A stretch of DNA of 64,000 nt, taken from Dromaius novaehollandiae (lineage: Eukaryota; Chordata; Aves; Casuariiformes; Dromaiidae). The position numbers were made by a program, and so were the translations under genes. Location of the stretch: positions 31,516,501-31,580,500 of the forward strand of contig NC_088099.1 in the NCBI RefSeq assembly GCF_036370855.1, written 5' to 3'. Below the pieces are notes generated by a model that was not told where the DNA came from, searched no databases, and worked only from the letters and a program-made list of their open reading frames with translations. Below, piece by piece: positions 36,451 to 48,156 of the stretch. Positions within the stretch are counted from its first letter, which is position 1. Each line of letters begins with the position of its first letter.

Positions 36451-39400
36451 CTCAGGGAATCTGAGCTGAAAATAGCTAGAGGTTGGAAGAGCGTAATGGA
36501 GAGGTGTTGTATGTTGTATGCTTGTTTTGTTGTTGTTCTTCCCCCAGCACCTACTTTTTTTTGATTTGTTTAAATAGGAGAGGAGTGTGTTATCATTTTG
36601 ATTTCTACGCAGTGGTGAGTTTGACAATTGCAGCAATGATGTTAAAATGTTTGACACTGCGCACCTATGATCTTTGCACTAGCTTCGTATTTTTGTCATT
36701 ATAGTATTCATCACTAGAGGGTGGTGGCTTTTTTTTCTTTTTTGAGTTTTGCCACTGTTGAGGAGGCACCAATAGCTTCTGTTCTGTACTCTGTGTTCTT
36801 AGGCTCTAACAGCCTAAGCACAGATTTTGAAATACCAGGTGTAGCTGAACCTTGTCTGCTGATAGTCAGCATGGTTGTAATTAAGGGAGCTCTGGCTGTG
36901 GACATCCAGGATCCTTGTGCAAGCTGCTATTCTGTTTTGTTTTTAAGCAGGGGAGTGTGAATGTGTACTTCCTGCATTTGGAGAAATCGGAGGTCAGTAC
37001 ACCAGAAATGCAAGAGACGAGTCTCGCCATGGAAAAGCAGTCTTCCTGATTGTGAAATCTTTTGGAGACAGGATAGATAGACCTTTAGTTTTATGTTTAA
37101 ATAAGCCATCATATATTTTCCAGATATTACGCAGTCACCAAGATTTTTTTTTTTTCCTTACTGAGTGAGGTGATCTGGAGAATTCAAAACTCAGGCTTTG
37201 CCTAACCCATCTCACTAACACTGGTAAATGTAAAATAACAAGGGCACCTGGGGAATGGACATTAATTTCCAATCATGATCATTTAGGAAGTCTGTTGCAA
37301 GCAAGGATGCAATAGAAGGAATGAAAGTAAGGATTAAAACACACTGTGCGTATTTGTATCATATATTCCTGTCTGAAACCACAATAGGTTTTACTTCAGA
37401 TACATTAAAGTAGTATTTGCAGCAGCTTTAAGTAGCATTTAGAAAGAACTTGAATTTCAGTTCTATCTGTAGGTATTTTTCAGGTAATATTTCCATAAGA
37501 CATCTCTCTCCAAGGGAAAAAAAAAGTAGATGAAAACTTTGTTTGCTTTAGTATTTGATACTGCTTCATGTATATCATAAAGGGTTCAAAAGACTGTAGA
37601 GCTTGCAGTGTGGCTAAGTAATGGGTCTATGTTTCTTTGTCTTTTTTTAATGGAAAAATGGGTCATACTTCATGTAATGTGTTTTTTCAATTTCCTTACT
37701 TCCTATTATCTTTGTGTTTTGGGATGGGGGGTGGGTCTGGACATAGAAGAAAAGGCTGTATTTACTTGAGTGTAAGATAGTTAAAATATTACATCTGTAA
37801 TGGAGGCTTTGTGATTCTTTGTGTTCTGAGGGGTCCTTTGTGCATTACGGTCTCATTTTTTAGATTTTGAAGTATAAGACTGTAGAGAGAACAGTCTTGC
37901 ATCGAAAGATGGAACTACAGCATTCAGTGAGACAAATCTGTTTTTATCACTGTCCTACTACAAATGATAATAGAACTGAAAGTAGCTCTTGTTGGGGAAG
38001 AAGGGCATTCTTCCGGGCTTCTCCATCTGGCTTTACTAACCAAACCATTACAGTAACGTGGTCTGCCAGATGTCACTGAAGAGGGCATTAACGTGCCTCT
38101 ACTTTTTCTAATGTGACTACATGATTAGCCAACCATTTCCCTTTTTAACAGCTGCGTGTGCCTTATGAGGTAGGGTTTAGACTTGTCTTTTCAACAGTTA
38201 CTATGTTGCAAAGGCAGCTTCAGGTTTTCATGTTCGGCTTCATTTGAAGACTGTTTCAGATATAGCTCACTTCACTAACACACTTCATCACCTCAGTGGG
38301 GTCTGTCCATCTTCTTATCCTGATGCATTTAGTGCCTTGTACTCCAACTTTACAGATTTATAACAAAACTTGTGATGGCTTGGGGAATGTAGGGTAACAC
38401 AAATCTGAGCCACTTGAAATAAAAATGTGTAGAACTTGATGAAAATCACCCTGAAGGTTGGAATCCTGCTGGAAATGACTGCTTACACAGTTCAGTAATT
38501 AAAAACACAAAATGCTTTTCCTTTTCAAGACAAAAACTTTCATACAACTTCATGATTGTATTTCAAAGGAGTACCAGGTATTGAGTGCCAGCTAGATTGG
38601 AATACATGATTTGAAAACCAAGCTTGGGTCTAGTTATTGCATTTCAGATAGCCTGGCAACTTTGCCAACTGCATAGTACCCCCCTTGGATAGCTGCTGAA
38701 AGAGTTCCTTTTGAAATGTGTTCTAAGTTTTGATTTGAGTACCTATGTTGTACTTCATGTGCAAGAATATGGGTAACATCTGTGCAGTAGAACAAAGTTC
38801 TACAATGCCGACTACTTCATATCTTTCAACATATCCTGGATGATTTGCTGTTTTAAAAACCAAATGCTGGAAAAACATTCTTTTCTGTGATTTCTGGCCT
38901 TTCTTTGACTTGTGTTTTTTCTGATGGCAATTCAAATGAGATGCTTCTGGAGAATATTATGCTGATACATTTAATTTTTTTTTTCATATTAACATAATGG
39001 TGTATTCTCTTTATAGCTGGACAAGGATAACTGAGGGAATATCTATACTGTGTAACTGAGCACAGTGCTGGAAGCTCTCCTCCCTGATGAGTTCATGGCA
39101 TCTGACTGAACCCAGGGTCTCCAGAAGTTAAAGCAATACAGTTATAGTGGTGTGGCAGTGCCCCAGGTAAATAGCTTTGATGTGAGAGAAGTTCATTAGC
39201 TTGTTTTAGCACCTTGCTGACTTGTATCTATGATTTTTGAGAGAGAAGCTGCATTTCCATATTGTACTGTCTGGATGCTCTAAGTTTGGTTAGTGTGCGT
39301 ACCTCACAGACACCTGCACCATGCAGTAGGCTGTAAGCTATGTCTTTGATCGCTTCCCAGTTAAATTACTGTAAGCTGCTATTAGCTTTATATGCTGGCA

Positions 39401-41599
39401 GTCTTTTTAAGTTCTTCCTCAGTTACCCATAGCTGTTGTAAACTTGACATATTACTTGAACTTTCATTAGGCTTCACTGGACAGCAAATAAAACTGTAAG
39501 ATGTATTAAGTCGAGTAGTTGTTCCCTTATCTCCGTATGACTGATCTGCTTCTCTAGGTGACTTTTGACCTATTACCATGATTGTTGATTCTTGAACATT
39601 AATATTCTTTAAGTAGTATTTAAATAGAATTTTACCAGTGTTTGGTAAAATGTAGAGTATAACACTTTCCACTTTCATATGAAATGGAGAATGCCTCTAA
39701 TGAATGTTGTCATACCTTTGGTTTATCATATTCTGGAACAGTAAAGTTTGGGAACACCTTAAATTATTTACCAAAATTAAGACAGATAACTAACTAATGT
39801 TTTGAAATAGTGATATGAATAATTAAATTAAGGTTTTGTAAATAAGTAGATTAAGGAAAGCCCTACAAGCATACAAATTGCTTAAGCTTGTGGATCAGTA
39901 AATGTCTGAATTGTATAACTGGTGTTTTACTTTGAGCTATGGAGTGTATGAGATTTCTGAAATCTGTGCTTGCAAAGTGCTAGATGCACACTAACACACT
40001 CCTTTTACATTTCTACCTGGAGATTTAGCTGCAAAAATGAGAATATTGATTCTTCTACAGAATGTCTTATATTGTCTACAGTCATAAAGTAGTGTGTAAA
40101 CATGTATTTCTAAATTTACATTTGCACAATTAGCAGCAGCTGAAAAATACAGCAATATTATTTTTTAACAAGCATAATACTTGCATTTAAAAAGTCAGTC
40201 TTGACATCTTAGAGGCTCCATTGTGTGCTACTGAAAACAAACATCAGTTATGCTAGCATTCCAAATCCATTTTGCCAATGTATCTCAATTATGATTAAAA
40301 AGGATCAAAGGATTACCTGTTTGTGTCCGTATTAGCTTGTGCTTGGTACCCACTGGGGTACCTTGTTTCACAGGGAGTTAAAATTGTTGCAATTTACTGA
40401 ATAGAGATAGTGTATTCTGTGACAAATATGAAATGTATATTTTAACCAGTAGATGGAGCCATTTTAGTTCAATACCTGTCAGCATGCGTGTTTACATACT
40501 AGTTTTTAAAAGTGTGGAGTTTTAAAGTCTGTTTGGTCACTTTGTCATTAGAATACAGTCCATAATTATTTAATCATTTCTTTGTCTACAGAGAAGACCA
40601 AACATTTTATTCTCACAATATCAATGTTAGGAGGCCATACCATTTTCATAAATGTGTGAAAAAGAGAGGGCATGCTTGTGCTTTATGGGCATTACAGTTA
40701 TTTCTGTATGTTATCTAGTGTAGTAACCTGAGTGGAACTTTAGAGCCTTTGTACACCTTTTGTTGCCTATTGTAACCTTTCAGAATACTGTTCTATATTG
40801 CTGTATCTGACAGTTGAATGCTGTCTGACCAGTAAAGGTTGTGTAGCTAAAACTGAGATGACATTTTTTTTTCTTCCCCTCCTTCCTCCAGCGCCTTAAC
40901 TAGAATGACTCAAAGCTATGTAATGGAATGGTTGTCCAATTTGGGTATATTGGTACAAGCTGTCTTAATCATTTCAGCAGTGTTGGACTGCTTCATATGT
41001 CTGAAACATCTCTTATTCTATGAAGTGCCATTTTAGCAGAAATATTTGCAATGCTATACGTGTTGTATCGTCTCGTATCCTCCTTCAGTGACTTTTTTTT
41101 CTAAAAGGTATCATGCATGTTTTTCTTGGTTTATGAGTCTTGTCTCTTCTGGTGAAGTAGCCAGATTCTAACTTGCTTTAGTACATAGTAATGTAGCTGA
41201 TAGACTTTCCCCCTTTTTCCCTGTCTTCCAGTCCTCTGCACTGAAGACTATCTTTTTGGTTAAGCAAAGTCAACTTGAAGGAGAAGGACCTCGTTCAAAA
41301 CCTCATTTTGAATTCTCTTAATATGTGGTATTTTGTGATGTCTAGATGTGCCCTCTTCCTGCCCAGGTTCCTGCTGTGAGAGATTCTAGAATTTCTGGTG
41401 ACTCAGATTTTTGTGAATTTTGTGCTTCTTGTTCAATCTCATGGGAAGTTTAAATTTTCTATAAATGAGATGGAATGAATACTGACATTTTTCATAAGAC
41501 GTAGTTGTGCAGAAATGCATCTAGACTTCTCTTGATGGCAGTATAGCTTAGGCTTGAACTTTTTTTAAAAAAAAGAACAACTGAAAGAGTTTCCAGTGT

Positions 41600-41631
41600 A
41601 AAAAACAAAAACAAACAAACAAACAAAAAAA
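41600..41631. repeat. (AAAC)n microsatellite
   Basis: An A-rich run with four or five AAAC units. It may be the A-rich tail of a lost retroposon or a plain simple repeat. Confidence 0.7.
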
Positions 41632-41782
41632 CCTTTCCAGATTGGGCATCTGTTGTCAAACACAGTTGCCCCAGTTTATTAGAATTTCTGTTACCTGCCT
41701 CCAGGCCAACTGGAAACTTCTGTGAATAAGATCCTTAAGGACAGAGGCTAAAGAGAAGGCTTAAAGACTTGTTCCCCTCCCT

Positions 41783-41795
41783 CCCCCCCCCCCCC
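41783..41795 (+). repeat. Poly-C tract (13 C)
   Basis: Thirteen consecutive C on the plus strand, preceded by CCCCTCCCT. It is one of several long C/G homopolymers in this half of the window. Confidence 0.85.
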
Positions 41796-41885
41796 ACCTA
41801 AATCTGATGTACATGGGAATTCTGCTACTTGCCCTGTTACTCAACCCTCTCTGCTCCCTTGCCCTCACCCTCCCTTATACATATT

Positions 41886-41924
41886 TTTTTATATATATGT
41901 ATGCATGTGTGTGTATATATATAT
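41886..41924. repeat. (TA)n/(TG)n microsatellite
   Basis: Alternating TA, then TG, then TA dinucleotides, broken by GTATGCATG. Confidence 0.8.
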
Positions 41925-42125
41925 CAGTATGCTATACTGCTGGGGTTTTGTGTTATTGAGGCTTGCCTTTATGGAGGAAGAATTGAAGACTCTCATCTGA
42001 AAATTTTACTGAGTGTTTCTTTCTGTCATCATTTTGTTACTAGGGGGCATGTGTGCATAAAGAGTGCATCTGTGGACAGCACATCCTGAAAAGCTGTGCT
42101 TTCCTAAAGTGTAAAATGAGGAATT

Positions 42126-42143
42126 CCCCCCCCCCCCTCCCCC
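42126..42143 (+). repeat. Poly-C tract (12 C then T then 5 C)
   Basis: Twelve C, one T and five more C on the plus strand, about 330 bases after the previous C tract. Confidence 0.85.
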
Positions 42144-42234
42144 GCTCACTGTTACATTAGGCTGACTTCTTTGTATTTTACATGACTAATGTCTACCAAA
42201 TAAATGCTAGCTGTGTCTTGATCAGCACCTGTTT

Positions 42235-44140
42235 TGGGATCAAAAGAAAGACAACTAAATGATTGTAAATAGGTTATAGTAAGGATAATGCTATTGAGTA
42301 TTCCTATTGACTTTCCTAACTCCAGCCCTGCATGCTCACATGATGTTTGTATATTCCTTTTGGGTAGCCCACCCCTGCTTCCACCTTTTATGCACTTTGT
42401 TTTTACATTTAAGCTCAGTCAGGGCTTCCCTGTTCATCTGTGCTGGCCTTCTGCTGAGCCTGCTTGACTTCCTGCATGCAGGAATGGATTCTCTTGCACT
42501 TTGAGATGGTCATGCTTGAAGATCAGGCAGCTCTTCTGGGCTTTCCCTTTACTCTCCTGGGTGGTCTTCTATGAGATTCTACCAAGAATATCCCTGAACA
42601 AGCCAAAGTCTTCTCTCCTGCAGGCCCAGGCTATAATTGTACTATTTATCCTTCTTGCTTCTCTTAGGATTAATTCTCCACAATCTCATGGTTGCTGCAG
42701 CCAAAGCTGCCTTTGACCTTCATGTCTTCAACTTTCCTTATTTGTGAGCAACAGGTCCAGTACAGAGCCTTCACTTAGTTGGCTCATCAATTACTTGCAC
42801 TGAGAAATTGTCTTCAATAGACTCCAGAAATCTCTGGGACTACTTGTGCTAAGCCATACCCTAACAGCAAATATCAGGGTGGTTATTATGAGTACCAGTG
42901 CCTGCAGTCATGAAACTTCTTCCAGTTGTCTAATGGAGGCGTCATCTACTTTCTGTTCTTGACCAGGAGGTTTGTAGCAGGCACCTAGCCCAGTGTCACC
43001 CATACTGGTGTGGCCTCTGGTCCTTACCTGTAAGCTCTTGACGGGGCTTTGCTTGGAACTGATGACAAACCAATGTGTTGCAACCAGCCCTTTACATAGT
43101 TCAAAACCCATGTTTCTCACCTTCCCAGCCTGGCTTTCTGCAAGGCCCTCTATCCATCCACTGCAGCACTCCAGCCATGTGAGCTATTCCACCATGACTC
43201 TGTAACCTCTAAGGGGGTCATGGCTTCTGCAGTGGTGCATGGATTTCTAATTCCTCCAGTTGTTTCCTATGCTGTTTGTGTACAAGCACTTGAGATGAAC
43301 CTCCAATCATGCTGCTTTCAAAAGGGGAGTGTGAGAGCCTTCATGTTGTCCCCCAGGCTGCTGTTCTCCTTATCTTCACTTCTTCAGAGTGTGACAGCCT
43401 TTCTCCAGCATGCCTGTCTTCACAAGGTTAGTGACCTTGGTGGCAAAAATACTTTTGTTCCACTTTGTCAGATGTATCCTTGTTCCTTAAAGAGGGTCCT
43501 GTGGGAATAGAAATCAACACTCTGCTAGCAGCTCCAGCCATGCAACCAGGTGTTGACTCTGGATGCAGCTGCTCTGACTGGAGCCTTTTTCCCTTACTGG
43601 AAGGGCTGAGAACACTACCTGGCCCCCTTTACCCTTGCCTCCAGCACTAGGTAGTCACTCTTGATTAATTCAGTAGTCCACTTTAGAAGTATTGCTGGTG
43701 CCCACACAGATAAACAGCAAAGCATAGTAGTCCATGGGCTGGACAAACCTTGGCAGTCTCTCCAAAACATCCTGGATATGGGCATCTGGCAAGCAGCACC
43801 TGTGACCTCCTGTTAGTCTTACCTGATGTTGTGTGGTGTGTTCATGCACACATCCTTGCAGTTCTTTCACCTGGCCATGCAGCATCTCAGCCAGAGCACA
43901 CCTACAGCAGGTGAGGCCACCACTGTCCCTAGCCCCAGAGAGAGGAACCAGGCACTTCTGCAGTTCCAGACATGGATGGTGGCATCCTCCCCTTGGACTT
44001 CTAGGGTTTCTGTGGAACAGTTCGTGAGGAGCAGTTGCTCCAGCTGGTATTGGGTATTTTGCTTTGTGGATGTCATTGCACAGTCTTAAACAGTTTCTGG
44101 GCCCTTTGTAGCCTTGCTGTGCAAACTGCTGTAACAACTA
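42235..44140 (-). mobile_element. CR1 LINE 5' portion, antisense, decayed ORF1 and ORF2
   Basis: Read on the minus strand from about 44,140 leftwards, broken frames resemble avian CR1 proteins. ORF1 remains include CRCALAEMLHGQVKELQG (a coiled-coil-like part) and CCLPDAHIQDVLERLPRFVQ followed by PMDYYALL, which fits the esterase-like domain. Further left, GDTGLGACYKPPGQEQKVDD and IRQLEEVS fit the ORF2 endonuclease region. After that come decayed pieces such as RFLESIEDNF and FGLFRDIL, again in CR1 order. Multiple stops and frameshifts show that the copy is dead. It keeps the 5' half but lacks the 3' end here, which is unusual for CR1, where 5' truncation is the rule. Family membership is from memory of CR1 proteins. 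Confidence 0.85.
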
Positions 44141-44479
44141 TCAGCTGCCTCCATTTGCTAAGCCCCGGGAGCTGTGCTTATGCTACTAAACTTTATCATC
44201 TAGTTCTGTTTCGTGTATAGATGTAAAACCTGCTGGTTTATGTATATGTTTTGTTCTGCCTGCTTTTTGATGGACACATTATGTTGATATTTTTTTAACA
44301 ATACCAATATTGTAAACTTACTTATAATGTAATGACTGTTACTTCAGTAAGGTAGGTATCCATTGGTAATAGTCAAGTGTTTTTAGTTGGCTGATGCAGT
44401 TTCATAATTTTATGGCTTCTCAATATCAAGGGGCCAAACAGCAGAATTTCATGTCTGTGTTTTGTCAGGTAATGTATCT

Positions 44480-45180
44480 GTGTCAATCCCCCCCATTTAT
44501 TCCTAGCTTTTCTTTTCCTGCCTCTTTGAGCTAATTGTTTGTCCATGTATGGACCTTTCTCTTTATTCTGTGAATTTTAACTTCATTTGATGAAAGACTT
44601 CATCAGCTGCTTTTGAAAATCTAAGTAGAATATATTAACTGGATCTCTCTTCCTTTACTCTCTAAACTTAGTAGACTTTGGAGTTGTGACTTCCTTCTAC
44701 AAAAATCATGTTGGTTCTTTCCCAGTGTGTCAGAAAAATCAGCATGCTCACTAACTCTGTCCTCTGGAATAGTCTGCAAATTTGTTCAGTATAGAGAGTT
44801 GTGCTTGTTGGTCTGTAATATCCTGGACCACTCTCCGGTAATTTTAAAATTTGTAATTTGGCTAGACTTCTTCAATCCTATAGTTCCAAAGTAGTTTTGG
44901 GTGAAAAAAGGTTATGTTATGCACTATTTCAGTCTTGTTCCTTTAGAATTTTTGTCTGAATATAGTGATCCTAGTACTGTAAATTATCCTTGGGTTTCTT
45001 TGTCGTGTTTTTATTGTCTGTTTTTGGTTAAAAAGCTCATCTACAGGAACATCAATTTGAGATATTCTTCAGTGCATATCCCTATCCATGCTGTCTTAAG
45101 TTTCTCCATTGTGAACCCGGCTGCCAAAACTTGTTTTCTGCAGTGGTCATATCTTTTCTGAACATTCATTTTAGATTTTG
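44480..45180 (-). mobile_element. L3/CR1-type LINE RT fragment, antisense
   Basis: Antisense reverse-transcriptase landmarks appear in order: GCTTTTGAAAATCTAAGTAG, then AACTGGATCTCTCTTCC (about 44,610-44,660), CTACAAAAATCATGTTGG (about 44,697), GGTCTGTAATATCCTGG (about 44,810), TTCCTTTAGAATTTTTGTCT (about 44,938), and CAATTTGAGATATTCTTCAG (about 45,053). It is more diverged than the CR1 copy to its left and seems to be a separate, older insertion in the same orientation. Confidence 0.8.
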
Positions 45181-45251
45181 ATTTTATATTACCTATACAG
45201 ACTCTGTAGCAGTCTGTCTTGCTGCTATGTGGTTGAAAAGATATTGCTAGT

Positions 45252-45270
45252 TTATTATTATTATTATTAT
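45252..45270. repeat. (TTA)n microsatellite
   Basis: Six tandem TTA units; a second short run lies at about 45,553-45,569. Confidence 0.85.
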
Positions 45271-45868
45271 CATCGAAGTTACATAAGTTAAATGTGTTTT
45301 GCCTGCTTATTTTATGACTACATTTAAACTATCATAGTTTATGATTGTTAGCATTTGCCTCACTTGGACATAACTCAGCTCTTGAAAGATATTTTCTTGA
45401 TCCTAATAACCTGTCATACCATGTTTTTAGGTGTGTTAGTTTCCCTTTTGGTCTTTTTCGAGAGATGGTATGCATTTGCTTTGGGACTTGGATGGGATGT
45501 CTTTGAATAGTCTCCAATCTGCCTGCAAGGATTTAACTTCATAAAAGGGAACTTATTATTATTATTATTTTTAATAAGGTTATTTAAAAATAAGCTTAAA
45601 GTGCAGCTGGGATGTGTTTCTTTTATGCAAAGATGATGAATCTGTACATGATAGCAGGAAGCTGTTAGGTGGTAATGTTGTGAATTAGCTTCTCGGCACT
45701 GCTCTGGACCAAATCAAGAATAGCTTCCACTTCTGTAGGTTTTCTCACCAACTTGTGAAGTCAAAACATTGATGGCAATCTCTTCAGTTAGCATGCTAAC
45801 AATAAGGTGGGATTATTAAACTACTGCTAAGATTGTTTCCTTGTTTCCATTACAATCTTTGCAATTGC

Positions 45869-45891
45869 TTTTTTTTTTTTTTTTTTTTTTT
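45869..45891 (+). repeat. Poly-T tract (23 T)
   Basis: A long T run on the plus strand. On the minus strand it would be a poly-A tail, but no retroposon body was recognised beside it. Confidence 0.8.
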
Positions 45892-46045
45892 ATTTAAACT
45901 GCTGCTTGTTTTAAGGCTAATGTTTTTGTATCATATTTTCCTTTGGCTTGTGCAGCCCTATTGTGAGGTTATACTATTATGTAAGTGCATGTTTATTTTA
46001 AGTGTAAGCATATGCATTTCTTTAACATGCCACACACATTTCCAG

Positions 46046-46117
46046 ACAGACTTAGTGTACGAAAAAGGAAGTGAGAAGCTTCTGAGTGAAGAGCCACAGT
46101 TCGGGGTATTATTGATG
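46046..46117 (+). other. Candidate second coding exon (phase 0-0)
   Basis: A 72-base open segment follows an acceptor (CACACATTTCCAG ending at 46,045) and precedes a GTAGAT donor at 46,118. A GTATTA donor at 46,106 would give a 60-base version in the same phase. It encodes TDLVYEKGSEKLLSEEPQFG and four more residues, a charged, soluble-looking peptide. Both ends are phase 0, so it would join exon 1 at 33,228 in frame. I do not recognise the peptide. The donor is not strong and short open segments with this much signal do arise by chance. Confidence 0.25.
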
Positions 46118-48054
46118 GTAGATATCTTCATTTTGTATTTATGAAATAACTATAACCTACCACTCATGCATTTTAAAACTGTTTATGTAAAAACAAACAG
46201 ATAGCATCTTATAATTGTTATGACTCATTTAAGGAAGTGTTAAAACTCAAGAATAACAGAGATTCTTTCCTTTTTCAGCTTGATTTTATTGAAGTTGCTG
46301 GACCTGCCTGCTTTGGGACAAATATCAAAAAAGAAATTAGAGAGGCAAATATTGTTGTATTATTTGATTGAATTACAAATACTGAGTTAGATAGTGATAG
46401 GATGGAGTTTCATGTTTCAGCTTTTGAGTAAAGTGCATTAAAAGTTATTGAACAGTTTAATTTTAGATTGTAAGTACAAACAAATTTATTAAAACTTTTC
46501 TGACTCATTGTAGGAATTCTTGAGTTTTGAAAGCTGCCAGTGTATGCCAGTCAGCTGTTGCTATATAAAAAAACTTGTAATTGTTACCTTTTTTCAAAAA
46601 TGTAACCAGAATTTCTTTTCAGCATACATTTACTGTCTAGTGTACTTTGCTAATTTGACTGTGCTTGCTTTTATTATACTATATAACTGTATATGATTTG
46701 GCACATGATAAGAATAAATATTCCTCAGTCTTGCTTTATGCTTGGATATCACTAGGTAAGGCTTCAGCTGAGGCAGATCAAAAAGTCAATACAGTGAACA
46801 TTTATTTTTAAACTAAAATAATACAGATTCAAGCCTCCAGAACAGGAGGCCCAAAGAAAACCCACTGAAAAACTGAGACCCAAGATAGAGAACAATATTA
46901 AACAGCTGTAGAGTGCTACCTTCATTTTATCTTGACTTAGAGAAAATGTTCTTCTGTAGACTTCTTAGTCCACTCTGAAACTATTTTGTCTGTTTCTGTC
47001 CCCACCAGACTACCTTTAAGCTGTTTGCAGCTGTTTGCCAAGTGGTTCTTAACCTTTTGTTTGACATGATTAAATGTACTTAAATCATGGATCCATTTAT
47101 AGACATAAATATATTCCAATTGTGTATAATTTCTTTTGCACAATTAAAGTGTGTTTGGTAGATTGCCTACTGGTTTATAAACTATGGCTGTCCCCTTCCT
47201 TAACTATTGGTTGAGAACAAATAGTGCTAGTTTAAGGCTTTTAATTTTTGAGCACGAGTAAGTTACTTCTGCGCTGACAGAAGGCACAAATGTAAAACAC
47301 AATACAGATGGAGAGCTGAAGAAATTTGATGCACCCAAGATTCTCCCACCCCCCAAATCTACCTCATGTTCTGTTTTCTATGCATGGAACTGTTTACAGA
47401 TCTGACAGCTATGTTAGAAGCTACTAATCCTGATTTTCCTTGTAATTCTCTGACTGAAGGCAAGTCAAAACAAATTTTCCTATATATGTATTAAGAATAA
47501 TGTGCTTATTTCGAGTACAAAAAAAAGTGAATTCCATATCTCAGTCGTAAAGGCGTAGTGAAGATGAAAAGCGACAATCTGTTGCAGGGAGAATGTTATC
47601 TGTAAATTATGGTTAGTCTCTGCTAATTGTAAACATATTCATGCATGGCTGATGAACAGTAGTTCATTAGCTGCACAGTAGTGTGCTTGTTCGTGGTTCT
47701 GTTGTTAGTGAGCAGTAGCAAGAGGGTTGAGCCATTTCTTTGCATCTAGAGGTATAATTTTGAGTGCTGAATCAGCCTGGTTTTTGGAATCCTGACTCCC
47801 TGAGATCTAGAAACTATGTAAACTGGTGTGTCGATGTTAACTAGCTGGTAAGCATTATAGATTTGATGGAACTGGGCCTGTAGTTGCCTAAAGAAAGGCA
47901 AACAAAAAAATTGTGGTGTCCATTTCTCATTGGTGATGGTGCAGACTTACTGTAACCCAGTTGGTATGTGGAATTTTAGCAACTCCTGATATAGCAAATA
48001 ACTTGGAATGTGCTGCTGTTCTTACATAAGGTGAGTAATTTCTCTCTGTCACAG
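46118..48054. other. Intronic or intergenic DNA
   Basis: AT-rich sequence without a recognised repeat. About 47,540-47,740 is low in simple repeats and holds homeodomain-type words (CTAATTGTAAAC, TCATTAGC); it might be a conserved element, but that cannot be judged here. Confidence 0.4.
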
Positions 48055-48156
48055 TCAGCAGTTTGTTATATATCATGTATTTACTATATTTGCATCATGG
48101 TAAGAGGCCAGGTGTCTAATGATTACGAAGTTCTGGATCCTGAAGGCAATGTAAAG
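48055..48156 (+). other. Candidate coding exon with hydrophobic segment (phase 0-0)
   Basis: A 102-base open segment lies between an acceptor (TCTCTCTGTCACAG ending at 48,054) and a donor (AAAG then GTGAGA at 48,157). It encodes a hydrophobic stretch, AVCYISCIYYICIMV, then a polar part, SNDYEVLDPEGNVK. This would fit one membrane span followed by a hydrophilic tail. Both ends are phase 0, compatible with the exon-1 frame directly or through the candidate at 46,046. I do not recognise the sequence, and AT-rich DNA easily yields hydrophobic codons, so this is only a candidate. Confidence 0.3.

Larger units (their letters stand above)
33229..46045 (+). other. Probable large first intron
   Basis: If exon 1 is right, this begins the first intron. 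It starts in the CpG island, falls to AT-rich DNA after about 34,000 and holds LINE fragments and simple repeats listed separately. I found no convincing coding exon between 33,940 and 46,040. Confidence 0.45.

Noticed and set aside
43670..44137. 155-codon minus-strand frame taken as a host gene
   Set aside because: Its motifs fit the CR1 ORF1 protein, so it is part of the decayed LINE rather than a host gene.
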